Assembly: GCA_964471865.1 (NCBI GenBank) | Contig: CAYYHU010000001.1 | Span: 62,001-126,000, forward strand | Length of the DNA: 64,000 nt | Direction: 5' to 3' | DNA from: CAYMUC01 sp964471865 | GTDB taxonomy: Bacteria; Actinomycetota; Acidimicrobiia; Acidimicrobiales; Ilumatobacteraceae | Notes under the pieces: model-generated | Seen by the model: only the letters and a program-made list of their open reading frames with translations | The model's database searches: none | Told to the model about the DNA's origin: nothing | Made by a program: the position numbers and the translations under genes | In this document: one piece after another, positions 35,230-44,613 of the stretch | Layout of the letters: every line of letters begins with the position of its first letter | Numbering within the stretch: the first letter of the stretch is position 1

Positions 35230-35330
35230 ACCCTCATCCGACGCAGGTGCAGAGCTCGGCCGATATCGGTGGTGGTCCAGCGGCCCATCGGGCTTGGCCT
35301 GTTCGCTTCGACGTGTGGTTGGATCCTCCC

Positions 35331-36149
35331 ATGCCTTCCACCCCCTCGACCCCTTTCGTCGTCGCGACCGTCAACGTCAATGGAATCCGCGCTGCGGTCC
35401 GCAAAGGCATGACTCAGTGGCTCGAGGACCGTCGTCCCGATGTGGTCACCCTGCAGGAGGTCCGAGCTCCCGATGCAATGGTGGACGATCTCGTGGGCGA
35501 TTCCTGGCATGTCGTGCACGACGAGTGTTCGGCCAAAGGCCGAGCCGGGGTCGCCATCATGGGTCGCGAGCCCTTGGGACCGGTCACCACCTGGCAAGAC
35601 ACCCAGGACTATGCCGCCACCGGGCGATGGATCGAAGCCGAGGTCGACGCCGGACTCGATGCCGGGCTCACCATCGTGTCGGTCTATGTCCACACCGGTG
35701 ACGCCGAGTCCCCGGAACGCATGGCCGAGAAACTCGCGTTTCTCGAGGCGATGACGACGCGGATGAACGAGCTTCGCGACAGCGGCCGGCATGTTCTCGT
35801 GACCGGCGATCTCAACGTCGCGCATCGAAACGTGGACCTCAAGAACTGGAAAGGCAATCTGACCAGCGCCGGCTTCCTGCCCGAGGAACGGGCCTTTTTC
35901 GACCGGTGGTTCGACCAGGACGGTTGGGTCGATGTCGTGCGAACGCTTCACGGTGACGACCCGGGACCGTACTCGTGGTGGTCCTATCGAGGCCGAGCCT
36001 TCGACACCGACGCCGGGTGGCGGATCGATTACCAGATCGCATCGCCCGAACTGGCCGCACGCGCGACGCATGCCTGGGTCGATCGGGCACCGGCGTATGA
36101 CCAGCGCTGGTCGGATCACGCTCCGGTCGTGGTCGCGTATCGCCGTTGA
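35331..36149 (+). CDS. xthA: Exodeoxyribonuclease III / AP endonuclease
   Basis: Removes AP sites and 3' blocks in base-excision repair. The 272 residues show the EEP-fold motifs in order: ATVNVNGIRAAVRKG, VVTLQEVRAPD with the metal Glu, VSVYVHTG, VTGDLNVAHRNVDLKN, and SDHAPVVV with the catalytic His. ATG 35331 begins right at the first strand. A longer in-frame extension upstream lacks conservation. Confidence 0.94.
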   Translation: MPSTPSTPFVVATVNVNGIRAAVRKGMTQWLEDRRPDVVTLQEVRAPDAMVDDLVGDSWHVVHDECSAKGRAGVAIMGREPLGPVTTWQDTQDYAATGRWIEAEVDAGLDAGLTIVSVYVHTGDAESPERMAEKLAFLEAMTTRMNELRDSGRHVLVTGDLNVAHRNVDLKNWKGNLTSAGFLPEERAFFDRWFDQDGWVDVVRTLHGDDPGPYSWWSYRGRAFDTDAGWRIDYQIASPELAARATHAWVDRAPAYDQRWSDHAPVVVAYRR

Positions 36150-36180
36150 GGACTCATCCCCCTCGACACCCTCTCGCCCG

Positions 36181-37119
36181 TCAACGTCGGGGCGTGACCG
36201 GTTCGAGCCGCTCCATCAGATCGCTGACCCGGGCGGTGGCCATGGCCATGAAGGTGTCGGCGGCTCCGTAGTACAGCCGAATCTCATCGGTCGCCGGATC
36301 GTGAAGCAGTCCGCAGGGAAAGACCACGTTGGGAACGTCGCCGACGCGTTCGTACTCGGCTTCGGGGCTCAGAACCCACGACGAGGCGCGGGCGGTGACG
36401 ATCTCGGGACGCTCGAGATCGAGTAGAGCGACCCCGACGCGGTAGAGCGACCCCGACACCGTCACCTTCACCCCGTGATACAGAAGGAGCCACCCCTGGT
36501 CCGTTTCGATCGGCGGAGGGCCGATTCCGATTCGCGAGGCATCCCACCAGGCCCCGTCCCGGGGGTGCATCACCGGTGTGGTGGCGGTCCAGCCCACCAG
36601 ATCTCGCGACTTCGACATCCAGATACCCGGAGTGTGCCCGTTGTGGCCTCGCGAGGGCCGGTGCAACATCACCCACCATCCGTCGATACGACGGGGTAGC
36701 ACGACCGCATTCTTGTCCTCGGGGGGCATCACCAGTCCCCGGGGTTCGACGGTGACGAGATCCGTTTCGGCCAGGAAGACCGCCGGTCCGGGCGGACCGT
36801 ACGCCGTACAGGTGAGCAGCCACCGACCGAGTTCGGGAGCGAAAACCACGCGGGGATCCTCGAAACCCCATTGCTCGTCTTCGATCCCCGCTCGAGGGCT
36901 CAGCATCGCGGTGTCATCGACGCGCCACTGGGTTCGTCCATCGCGAGAGCGAGCCGCCCACAGATGCGAAATTCCCCTCGTGTCCTCCACTCGACAGATG
37001 AGCACCGTGTCCTGACCGTCGTGAGCGACAGCCGCGTTGAACACCGTGTTGACGCGCACCGGCCACTGCGCCGCCGTGAGGATCGGGTTGGCCTCGTCCC
37101 GTGTGAAGACATCGGTCAC
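36181..37119 (-). CDS. Glycoside hydrolase family 130-like protein (beta-mannoside phosphorylase type)
   Basis: A 312-residue five-bladed propeller protein of the GH130 kind. It shows the N-terminal NPILTAAQWPVRVNTVFN, GFEDPRVVFAPELGRWLL with the family EDPR, NAVVLPRRIDGWWVMLHRP, and VVFPCGLLHDPATDEIRLYYGAADT near the end. GH130 enzymes phosphorolyse or hydrolyse beta-mannosidic bonds. Which reaction applies here depends on phosphate-binding residues I cannot judge. The GTG start overlaps the upstream glycosyltransferase stop as GTGA, so they are co-translated. Confidence 0.85.
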   Translation of the reverse strand: MTDVFTRDEANPILTAAQWPVRVNTVFNAAVAHDGQDTVLICRVEDTRGISHLWAARSRDGRTQWRVDDTAMLSPRAGIEDEQWGFEDPRVVFAPELGRWLLTCTAYGPPGPAVFLAETDLVTVEPRGLVMPPEDKNAVVLPRRIDGWWVMLHRPSRGHNGHTPGIWMSKSRDLVGWTATTPVMHPRDGAWWDASRIGIGPPPIETDQGWLLLYHGVKVTVSGSLYRVGVALLDLERPEIVTARASSWVLSPEAEYERVGDVPNVVFPCGLLHDPATDEIRLYYGAADTFMAMATARVSDLMERLEPVTPRR

Positions 37120-39437
37120 GACCGGGCCCCCGCTGCGATCCGGGATCGGCGCCGCACCGTGGACGCCATTCCCGCCGCTTCGAGAGCCAGACGGGCTTCG
37201 AGATACGCGAGCAGCGATTCGGCACCCTGGTTCGCGTTCACGTGATCCGCGGCGAGACCATCCCCACATCCACCGGTGGTGGCGTCATACACCGGGCGTC
37301 CCAGACGGTTACCCCCGGTGAACCAGGAGAACGCCGTCAAGGCGCGATGGGCGTGGCGAGGATCCCCGGTCACGACCAACGCGTCGAGTTCCGCCGCCAC
37401 CAGAGCCGTCGCGTCGAGGGCCTGTTCGTCACCGAGTCCGGGAAAGGGATCACCTCGTCTCCATCCGGCGTTCCCCGACAGCCGACACAAACCATCGGCG
37501 AGACCGCACCGATCACCCCACCAGGCCAGCGTCGACAGCCCCACCTCGACGATGTCGGGATCGCGCAGGACGTGCCCAGCCGCGATGACGGCTTGGGGGA
37601 TACGGGCGTTGTCGTAGGCGAGATGGTCTTCGAACCAGTTCCATTCACCCTGGGAATCAGCCGAGTCGCGTCGATGCTCGCGGTGGTGATCGAGCAGACA
37701 CTGACACAGGACCTCGACGAGACTGCGCCACGGACCCAGTGCCGAGGGCACCACGGTGCTCGACACAGGCCGGGTCAGACCGAGCAGGGCGAAAGCCGCG
37801 GTACGCGGTGATGACGTGACCCCCAACAGGTCTTCGCACAGGTCGTCCATCAGACGGCGAGCCGCAAATGCCAGCCCTGCAGGCAGGTCCTCGGGGAGCA
37901 CGTCCCCGAGCGCCCAGATCGCACGACCGACATGGTCGCCATGATGGGGATGATCGAGCCAGGTGCGTTCATACGACATCAGGTTGTGCATGCCGCACCG
38001 CTGAGGCGTGTCAGCAGCATGAGTCAAGAACGCCAGTGCTCGCATCGCGATCCCGTTCCACGGACCTCCATGGACGCGACGCCCGAGACGCCACGCGATC
38101 GGCAGCAATCGGGCGACATCATCGACGCAGTAACCCGTCGAACGATCCGGAACCGAGCCGACCGCATGCTGGACGATGCCGACATCGTCCACGAGAACCT
38201 CGAGATGATCGAGGCGCAGCGGCGGCAACATCGGCTCCTCGATCTCGAGTGGAACGGGACCGTTGGTCCGACTCGCGGCGGCCTCACACACCCGGGCGGT
38301 GGCGAGTCCCACCTCGGGCCATGACAGCGAGGCGCCGACCCGCCGGGCCTCCTCCCGCGCTGCATCTCGTTCCTCGCGGTGACGGACCAGGCGCGAGATC
38401 GCGTCGCTGAGCGCCTGAGCGTCACCGAAGGGCACGAGAACTCCAGCCCCCGTGGACAACAGATCTTCGGCGTATCGGTACGGGGTGGAGATCACAGGAC
38501 ATCCCGCCGCCACCGCGAAGGTCAACGCTCCCGACACGATCTGTTCGCGTTCGGCGTAGGCCGTGACGAAGACATCGGTGGCACCGAGGAGTTCGGCCAG
38601 TTCCTCCACGGTCAGAAATCGGTCGTCGAACACGATGTGATCAGTGATCCCGAGCTCCTCCACTCGTCGTTGCAGCCCGAGCCGATACGACTCACCGTCG
38701 CGACGCGCCACCTCGGGATGGGTACGACCGGCGATGACGAGGACCACTTCGGGATGATCTGTCACCACCGAGGCCATGGCGTCGATGGCGGTTTCGAGAC
38801 CCTTACCCGGAGAGAGCAGACCGAACGAGGACACCACGAAACGACCGCGGGTCGTGGTGGGACCCCGACCCGGTCGACCCCCCAGGGGTATCTCCACCAG
38901 TGAGCGCCGCCGATGAGCGACCTCGGTGATCGCCCGAGGGGCGCCATGGGCCACGACATGAACCCGATCAGGATCTGCGATGCCCGAACCGACGACGAGA
39001 TCGCGAGCGGTCTCGGTGAACACCATGACCGCGGCCGCGGAACGACAGAGTTCTCGTTGGACGTGATGCTGGGTGGGAGTCGGAGTGCCGAGCACCGTGT
39101 GAAGGCACACGACGTACGGAATCGACAACTCGGTCGCGAAGGTCAAGACATACTCGCCATCAGCCCCGCCGAAAATCCCGAACTCGTGCTCGATGATGAC
39201 GATGTCGCATCCGAGACGACCGAGCAACCGAGCACTGCGGCGATAGTCCGCGCGCACATCGGCCGCCACGGTGGTCACCACGGGGGATGGATAGACGTGG
39301 GTCTCGCCATCGGTGATGGCGACGACATCGACAGCATCCACACCCGGTGCTTCGAGAAGAGACGCTCGCAGATCGGCCGCGAACGTGGCCAGTCCACACG
39401 AGCGTGGTGGGTATGTCGACAGGATCGCAGTACGCAT
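37116..39437 (-). CDS. Glycosyltransferase family 4 fused to a six-hairpin glycosidase-like domain
   Basis: A 773-residue two-domain protein. Residues 1 to about 400 are a GT-B transferase (AILSTYPPRSCGLATFAADL, SFGLLSPGKGLETAIDAM, the acceptor-phosphate EREQIVSGALTFAVAAGCPV). Residues about 410-760 form an alpha-helical barrel resembling (alpha/alpha)6 glycosidase domains (STGYCVDDVARLLPIAWRL, GEWNWFEDHLAYDNARIPQA, DHVNANQGAESLLAYLEARL). The likely role is synthesis or trimming of a mannose-type oligosaccharide with the coupled GH130 gene. Start ATG 39437 matches the family N-terminus. Confidence 0.85.
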   Translation of the reverse strand: MRTAILSTYPPRSCGLATFAADLRASLLEAPGVDAVDVVAITDGETHVYPSPVVTTVAADVRADYRRSARLLGRLGCDIVIIEHEFGIFGGADGEYVLTFATELSIPYVVCLHTVLGTPTPTQHHVQRELCRSAAAVMVFTETARDLVVGSGIADPDRVHVVAHGAPRAITEVAHRRRSLVEIPLGGRPGRGPTTTRGRFVVSSFGLLSPGKGLETAIDAMASVVTDHPEVVLVIAGRTHPEVARRDGESYRLGLQRRVEELGITDHIVFDDRFLTVEELAELLGATDVFVTAYAEREQIVSGALTFAVAAGCPVISTPYRYAEDLLSTGAGVLVPFGDAQALSDAISRLVRHREERDAAREEARRVGASLSWPEVGLATARVCEAAASRTNGPVPLEIEEPMLPPLRLDHLEVLVDDVGIVQHAVGSVPDRSTGYCVDDVARLLPIAWRLGRRVHGGPWNGIAMRALAFLTHAADTPQRCGMHNLMSYERTWLDHPHHGDHVGRAIWALGDVLPEDLPAGLAFAARRLMDDLCEDLLGVTSSPRTAAFALLGLTRPVSSTVVPSALGPWRSLVEVLCQCLLDHHREHRRDSADSQGEWNWFEDHLAYDNARIPQAVIAAGHVLRDPDIVEVGLSTLAWWGDRCGLADGLCRLSGNAGWRRGDPFPGLGDEQALDATALVAAELDALVVTGDPRHAHRALTAFSWFTGGNRLGRPVYDATTGGCGDGLAADHVNANQGAESLLAYLEARLALEAAGMASTVRRRSRIAAGARS

Positions 39438-39544
39438 ACCTCTGTCGATATCGGCCGGTGACGCGCACCCCCACGGTCGAAGGTCCCCCCGGATTCGGGT
39501 CGGCCGGTGAGGCATGACTCGATCAGCGCTGAGATGATGCGCTC

Positions 39545-40471
39545 ATGGATCTGGTCGTGATCGGCTATCCCGATCGCCTCGTCGAGGATCATCGGGCGTT
39601 GCTCGACGCCGCTCGTCGCGCCGGTTTCACCGCCGAACTCGTGGCGCCGTCACGAATCGGTCTGTACGTCGACCACCATGGTGAACGCGTCCTGGTGGAT
39701 GGCGTCGAGCGGCGGCCCGACGTCGTGTTTCCTCGCGGCGTGAACCGTCCCTGGCCGATTCTGCGCCAGGTCCTCGAGATCTGGGATCGAGACAGAACCC
39801 TCGTGGTGCCCGGGATTGCAGCCGCCGATGCCTGCGCCGACAAACTGGTCACCACACGCCGCCTGGCAGCCGCCGGGGTGCCGGTTCTTCCCACCATCGG
39901 ACTGGCACCGGGCCCCGGGGTCCATCTGGGTGAGTCCTGGGGTTCACAGGCTCTCGTGGCCAAGCCGGCACGCGCTTCCAAGGCTCGGGGGGTCTGTGGG
40001 TACGAGGACTCCGAGGAGGCCCAGATCGCGCTGAGCGAACTGGTCCCGCTCGTCGACGGCATGACCGACCATCACGTGGTGCAGCCCCTGGCCGCATCGG
40101 CGGGATGTGATTACCGGGTCGTGATCGCGGGCGGTGAGGTCGTGGCGCTCACCCGCCGCCACGCCCCCGAGGGCACCTTCGTGACGAACCGCGCCGGCGG
40201 CATCGTCACCGATGTGATCCATCCCGAGCGGGCCGTTCCCGCCGTCGTCGACGTCGCGCGGGCCGCCGCTATGGCACTGGGGCTGAGTGTGGGGGGTATC
40301 GACGTGATCGAACACGTGGATGGTCCCGTCGTCCTCGAAGCCAACGCGTGGCCCGGACTCGCAGCCAGTGTTCATGGCGACCGGATCGCTGCCGCCTTCA
40401 TCGATGTCGCCCGGTCCGCACTCGGCGAGCGCCATCTCGTTGCCGATCTGCTGGGATCCCGCGCCGGCTGA
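39545..40471 (+). CDS. ATP-grasp ligase, RimK/LysX-like
   Basis: A 308-residue ATP-grasp protein. The N-terminal pre-ATP-grasp domain (VIGYPDRLVEDHRALLDAAR) leads to DKLVTTRRLAAAGVPVLPT, the ATP-binding ALVAKPARASKARGV and YRVVIAGGEVVALTRRHAPEG, and the metal-binding GGIDVIEHVDGPVVLEANAW. RimK-type enzymes join an amino acid to a carboxylate. The substrates cannot be inferred; it diverges from the GT/GH130 pair. Confidence 0.88.
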   Translation: MDLVVIGYPDRLVEDHRALLDAARRAGFTAELVAPSRIGLYVDHHGERVLVDGVERRPDVVFPRGVNRPWPILRQVLEIWDRDRTLVVPGIAAADACADKLVTTRRLAAAGVPVLPTIGLAPGPGVHLGESWGSQALVAKPARASKARGVCGYEDSEEAQIALSELVPLVDGMTDHHVVQPLAASAGCDYRVVIAGGEVVALTRRHAPEGTFVTNRAGGIVTDVIHPERAVPAVVDVARAAAMALGLSVGGIDVIEHVDGPVVLEANAWPGLAASVHGDRIAAAFIDVARSALGERHLVADLLGSRAG

Positions 40472-40513
40472 GCCCGAGGTTCGCTCCCGCCCGAGGAAAA
40501 CTTCGGACCGCTA

Positions 40514-41395
40514 TCAGATCAGCGTCGCCACCGCATCGGCGGTGGCTTGTCGATAGTGCCCACCGAACTTGATCGCATGCGACATCAACGGGGCGAGTTG
40601 ATGCAGCGGAACTCGTTCCTCCCAACCATCCGCGAGAGGCCAGGCCTCGCGGTAGGCATCGAACGCTCGAGATGCGAACCCGCCGAACAACCGCATCATC
40701 GCGAGATCGAATTCGCGATGACCACCATGGGCGGCGGGATCAATGAGCCAGCTTCGCCCGGCCGCATCGACGAGGCGGTTGCCGGCCCACAAGTCACCGT
40801 GAAGACGTGACGGCGGCTGGTTCCCCGCTGCGAACCGATCGAGACGATCAGCAATGGCCTCGATGCGTCGAAGCACCGTCACGTCCAATGCTTCCGCCGC
40901 ATAGGCGAGACGCACCAATGGTCGCAGACGCGCCTGAGCGAAGAACTCGGTCCAGGTCTCGGCCGGATCGTTGGGAAGAGAACGACTCGTGGTGGGTCGG
41001 CGATCGATGCGACCGAAACAGGGGGCTCCGCTGCGATGCAGCTCCGAGAGTTGGCGGCCGAAGGTTTCCTCATCGGCGACTCCCCACCCGGTGTTCTCCA
41101 CGAACGACACCACGATGAGAGCCGTGGGACCCGGCCCTCCGGGCGCGCCACCGTCCTGCACGGCGAGTACCTCGGGAACATGAACGGTGTCGCTGGCCCG
41201 TAACCAGTCGAGACTCGCGGCCTCGGTGGTGAACATCCCGGGGGTGGGCGCCGGATGGGTCTTGGCCACCACCGGTCGACCGCTGTCGAGCACCACGCGC
41301 ATCGTGGTGGATACGTCGCCACCACCGAGGGGCTTCCAGGCCACCACGTGGGCTCCGAGCAGACGAGACAACTCGTTTCGCAGCCCCGCCTCCAT
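40514..41395 (-). CDS. Fructosamine/ketosamine-3-kinase family protein
   Basis: A 293-residue protein-kinase-like enzyme that phosphorylates sugar-derived Amadori adducts to repair glycated amines. It has the fold's APH-type signature SRLHGDLWAGNRLVD (catalytic Asp) and SWLIDPAAHGGHREFDLAM (metal Asp), typical of Fructosamin_kin. The start ATG 41395 begins at the family N-terminus; the longer frame upstream is not conserved. Substrate specificity is inferred from the family. Confidence 0.9.
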   Translation of the reverse strand: MEAGLRNELSRLLGAHVVAWKPLGGGDVSTTMRVVLDSGRPVVAKTHPAPTPGMFTTEAASLDWLRASDTVHVPEVLAVQDGGAPGGPGPTALIVVSFVENTGWGVADEETFGRQLSELHRSGAPCFGRIDRRPTTSRSLPNDPAETWTEFFAQARLRPLVRLAYAAEALDVTVLRRIEAIADRLDRFAAGNQPPSRLHGDLWAGNRLVDAAGRSWLIDPAAHGGHREFDLAMMRLFGGFASRAFDAYREAWPLADGWEERVPLHQLAPLMSHAIKFGGHYRQATADAVATLI

Positions 41396-41520
41396 CGCCG
41401 AGACATTACCGCTGACACCCCGGCTGCCTCGGGCTGACGCCACGTCCCCAGCGGCGTCGACGTCGCAATCTCGGTGGTGGTGGCACCGGTGGGCCACAAT
41501 GTCGGGGCCGTCGAGGAGAG

Positions 41521-42873
41521 GTGGGGACCGGCGTGGGAGACATCACAGATCTGGCCGAACGTTTTTGGGAAGGTGAGCTGGATCTCGCCGACCTGGCTCA
41601 TCATCCGGTGCGCCGACCGGCGACGGGTCCGGTGCATGAAGAGGTTCGCGATGGTGTCCTGGTGCTCAAGAGTGTTGCCACGGTCAATGCTGTCGACACC
41701 GGCGACGGTCTCGTCATGCTCGACACCGGGGGTTTCTTCGACACCGATCTGGTCTATGACACGGTGCGGTCCTGGCGTCCCGAGGATCGACTCGCCGGAG
41801 CGGTGTATTCGCATCACCATGTGGATCATGTGTTCGGAACCCTGCGTTTCGACGCCGAAGCCGCAGACCGCGGTTGGGAACGTCCGGTGGTGTTCAGCCA
41901 TGAGGAACTTCCCGCCCACTTCGATCGCTATGTGGCCACCAATGGATGGAACGCCAAGATCAATGCTCGCCAGTTCGGCGAACAGGCGGCCGCTGCTGGA
42001 CCCGAGGCGGCGGCCCGGTTGAAGGACTTCACCTGGCCCACCGACTACCGATACCCCGATGTCACGTTCAAAGAGCACATGACATACCGCCAGGGGGACC
42101 TGACTTTCGAGTTGTTCCATGCTCGAGGTGAAACCGATGATGCGACGTGGACCTGGGTTCCCGAACGCCGCTTCTTGCACCCGGGTGACCTGTTCATCTG
42201 GGCGGTGCCCAATGCCGGCAACCCCCAGAAGGTCCAGCGTTACGTCTCGGACTGGGCGGATTCGCTCCGCCGCATGGCCGCATTACGACCCGAGGTGATG
42301 TTGGCCGGTCACGGTATGCCGATCTTTGGCACCGAGCGCATCGTGAGAGCTCTGACCGACACCGCTGATCTCCTGGATGCGATCGAATCCCAGACCATCG
42401 AGTTGATGAATACCGGCGCGAGTCTCGACACGGTTCTTCACAGCGTCGAGATTCCCGAGCATCTGCGCGAACTGCCCTATCTGCGACCGGTCTACGACCA
42501 CCCGCAGTTCCTGGTGCGCAACGTGTGGCGGCGCTATGGGGGATGGTGGGATGGTGAAGCCGACACGCTGTTGCCGGCTCCCCGCGCCCAACGAGCCCAG
42601 GAATGGGTGCAACTCGCCGGAGGTGTCGGCCGGGTCCTCGAACGGGTGGGGGAACTTCTCGGATCGGGAACCGATGACGATGTCCGTCTGGCATGTCACC
42701 TCGTCGAGTACGCAGCCATGGCGGCGCCCGATTCCTCCGAGGTGCACACGGCGCGAGCCGCCACGTATCGCGCCCGGGCGGCTGGTGATCCAACGCTCAT
42801 GTCGAGGGCGCTGTTCCTCCACGCCGCCGCATCGTCACAAGCTGGGCGCCGCGACCTCGTCGGCGACTGGTGA
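41521..42873 (+). CDS. Metallo-beta-lactamase-fold alkylsulfatase-like hydrolase
   Basis: A 450-residue protein. The N-terminal MBL domain has the zinc motif SHHHVDHVFG, a later FHARGETDDATW and LHPGDLF, and LAGHGMPIFG supplying the last His. From about residue 320 a helical alkylsulfatase dimerisation domain follows (NVWRRYGGWWDGEADTLLPAPR). Similar proteins split primary alkyl sulfates or related esters. The SCP2-like sterol-carrier domain of full SdsA1 is missing or very short. GTG 41521 and GTG 41533 are both possible starts; GAGGAG lies 2 nt before the first. Confidence 0.85.
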   Translation: MGTGVGDITDLAERFWEGELDLADLAHHPVRRPATGPVHEEVRDGVLVLKSVATVNAVDTGDGLVMLDTGGFFDTDLVYDTVRSWRPEDRLAGAVYSHHHVDHVFGTLRFDAEAADRGWERPVVFSHEELPAHFDRYVATNGWNAKINARQFGEQAAAAGPEAAARLKDFTWPTDYRYPDVTFKEHMTYRQGDLTFELFHARGETDDATWTWVPERRFLHPGDLFIWAVPNAGNPQKVQRYVSDWADSLRRMAALRPEVMLAGHGMPIFGTERIVRALTDTADLLDAIESQTIELMNTGASLDTVLHSVEIPEHLRELPYLRPVYDHPQFLVRNVWRRYGGWWDGEADTLLPAPRAQRAQEWVQLAGGVGRVLERVGELLGSGTDDDVRLACHLVEYAAMAAPDSSEVHTARAATYRARAAGDPTLMSRALFLHAAASSQAGRRDLVGDW

Positions 42874-42898
42874 CCGTGGCCGACCGGGGTGACGAAGC

Positions 42899-42923
42899 GT
42901 CATGACCCCCTGGGGATCATGAC
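42899..42923. terminator. Bidirectional hairpin between convergent genes
   Basis: GTCATGA and TCATGAC (7 bp each) enclose CCCC and GGGG, giving about a 10-bp stem with a one-base bulge. It lies between the MBL-fold and DinB-like genes, and its right arm includes the DinB-like stop codon. No T-run is present on either side. Confidence 0.45.
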
Positions 42924-43486
42924 GTCATTCCCCCCAGGCCGAGGGTTCCGCGCACATATTCGATCTCGCCCATATGCCGAAGGCCGTGCTGGTAGAGCCA
43001 ACACTCGACCCCGTCGAGAACGGTGATCCCCTCCTCGCCCGCCACGCGCGCCGAGAACGTCGACGCGATCTGGGGTGGGAACGGTCGGGTGATCACGATG
43101 CGGGCCAGTTCCTCGGGTCCGATCTCGGCCAGCCAGGACTCGGTGCGCGAAAACACGGCGTCCTGATAAGAGATGAGCGCGTCGAGATCTCCGATGCGTT
43201 GATGCGACATCTCGGCATGGGTGCGGTGTTTGCCGTGATCATCAACGGCGAGACCGACGCGTTCTTGCCACTGGGCATCCCAGATCGGCATGTGACCGGT
43301 GAGCAGCATGAAGGAGGCGTCCATCATGTTGAGAATGTGGAACCAGGAGAACGCGATCGGGAGGTCTCCCGGTTCGCGGACATGGTTCACATGGTCGAGA
43401 TCCATCGTGGCGGCGGCATCGCGGTAGAGCGAATGCATCGCCGCCATACGACGTCGAAGCGAGTCGAGGATCATGGCGTCGGACAC
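42917..43486 (-). CDS. DinB-like four-helix protein
   Basis: A 189-residue helical protein with three separated His residues placed as in the DinB/YfiT metal site: SWFHILNMMDASF near residue 47, HAEMSHQR in the middle, and YQHGLRHMGEIEYVRGTLGL near the end. The family includes thiol-dependent isomerases and transferases. Its position as last gene of the Rieske operon suggests a role in the same catabolic route, but the reaction is unknown. It is 72 bp downstream of the VOC gene. Confidence 0.75.
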   Translation of the reverse strand: MSDAMILDSLRRRMAAMHSLYRDAAATMDLDHVNHVREPGDLPIAFSWFHILNMMDASFMLLTGHMPIWDAQWQERVGLAVDDHGKHRTHAEMSHQRIGDLDALISYQDAVFSRTESWLAEIGPEELARIVITRPFPPQIASTFSARVAGEEGITVLDGVECWLYQHGLRHMGEIEYVRGTLGLGGMTS

Positions 43487-43558
43487 GTCGACGACGTTAC
43501 TGGGCTGATGAGACTGCCGAGCCGGCTCGGTTCGTCACCGGCGTGCGTCTCGGTTCGA

Positions 43559-44080
43559 TCAGCGATGCCGAACCGGATCGGATCCGTCCCATCCCCGGGA
43601 CGCGGCGGCCACATGGTCGAAGAAGGCCGCCATCGCGCCTTCGCCCGCAGTGGGATCGACGAGTTCGACATAGGGAGTTCCGTCCGGACCTGCCAGATAG
43701 GCGAACTGCTGACCACCGCCGGTACGGCCGTGTTGGACCATCTCATACCCCTCGAGACGAAGATGGTCGCTGGCCGCATCGACGTCATGCCAGTAGCAGA
43801 TGTGGTGAAGACCTCGCCCACCACCATCGAGATATTCCCGGTAGACACTGGCGGCATCGTCGAGTGGTTGGATCAACTCGATCTGCTGATCAGCCAGTTG
43901 CCCCAATGCCATACGGGCCCACATCCGCGTCGTGGTCCCGCGATACCAGGTATCGGGAAGATCGACGTCATAGACGAAGAACGGCCCGGCACCTTGGGAG
44001 GACACCCAGTGGAGCGCCGAGGTTGTGATGTCGTCCACGACGAAGGCCAACTGACGAACGGGACCCCACAGCATGCTCAC
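43559..44080 (-). CDS. VOC-family (glyoxalase/dioxygenase-like) protein
   Basis: A 173-residue protein with two beta-alpha-beta-beta-beta units of the vicinal-oxygen-chelate fold. Candidate metal residues are in VRQLAFVVDD, IELIQPLDD, RGLHHICYWHDVDAASDHL and GTPYVELVDP. Members isomerise, epimerise or cleave small ligands, including methylmalonyl-CoA epimerase and ring-cleavage dioxygenases; this one is not assignable further. Its start overlaps the SnoaL-like gene by 4 bp. Confidence 0.85.
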   Translation of the reverse strand: MSMLWGPVRQLAFVVDDITTSALHWVSSQGAGPFFVYDVDLPDTWYRGTTTRMWARMALGQLADQQIELIQPLDDAASVYREYLDGGGRGLHHICYWHDVDAASDHLRLEGYEMVQHGRTGGGQQFAYLAGPDGTPYVELVDPTAGEGAMAAFFDHVAAASRGWDGSDPVRHR

Positions 44081-44583
44081 ACCCCCGGACCCAAGGGGAC
44101 CGAACCGTTGGGCCGGTCCGCATCGCCCTGACGGAATCGTTCGGTGGCCATGGCCATCGGGGTGATGGTCTCGCTGCGGGTGCCTTCATGGACACAGACG
44201 CGATGAGCGATACGCCACTCACCCTCACGGCATTCGTAGCGGTCGAGATAGCGCCCGTACCAGGTGTCGATCGTGGAGCCGTCGTGACCGAACAGATAGG
44301 TGACGTTGTAGACCTCGCCACGAGCCGTGTCACCACCCTCGTCGACTTCGATGGCATGGTTCATCACGCAGTGCATCGTGGCGCGCCATTTGAGATGCGA
44401 GACCATGCAATGCTCGACGAACTCCCAGGCATTGCCGACGAAGACGCCATGATCGTCGATCGCATCGGGCCAGTAGGCCGATCGCATCGATTCAGGATCG
44501 AGGCGATCCACCCCTCGGCAGTACCGATGCACGACCTCGCGTATGGCCTCGCGAGCTGCGAGTTCACGACTGTGGTCGGTCAT
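44077..44583 (-). CDS. SnoaL-like/NTF2-fold protein
   Basis: A 168-residue cone-shaped NTF2-like fold: AAREAIREVVHRYCRGVDRLD helix, then HCVMNHAIEVDEGGDTARGE and GRYLDRYECREGEWRIAHRV strands. Such proteins act as small isomerases, dehydratases or as the beta subunit of ring-hydroxylating dioxygenases. The small size and position right after the Rieske alpha gene make a role as its partner possible. Confidence 0.85.
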   Translation of the reverse strand: MTDHSRELAAREAIREVVHRYCRGVDRLDPESMRSAYWPDAIDDHGVFVGNAWEFVEHCMVSHLKWRATMHCVMNHAIEVDEGGDTARGEVYNVTYLFGHDGSTIDTWYGRYLDRYECREGEWRIAHRVCVHEGTRSETITPMAMATERFRQGDADRPNGSVPLGPGV

Positions 44584-44613
44584 GACGTACCCCTGTTGGA
44601 TGCTGTCGCCATA

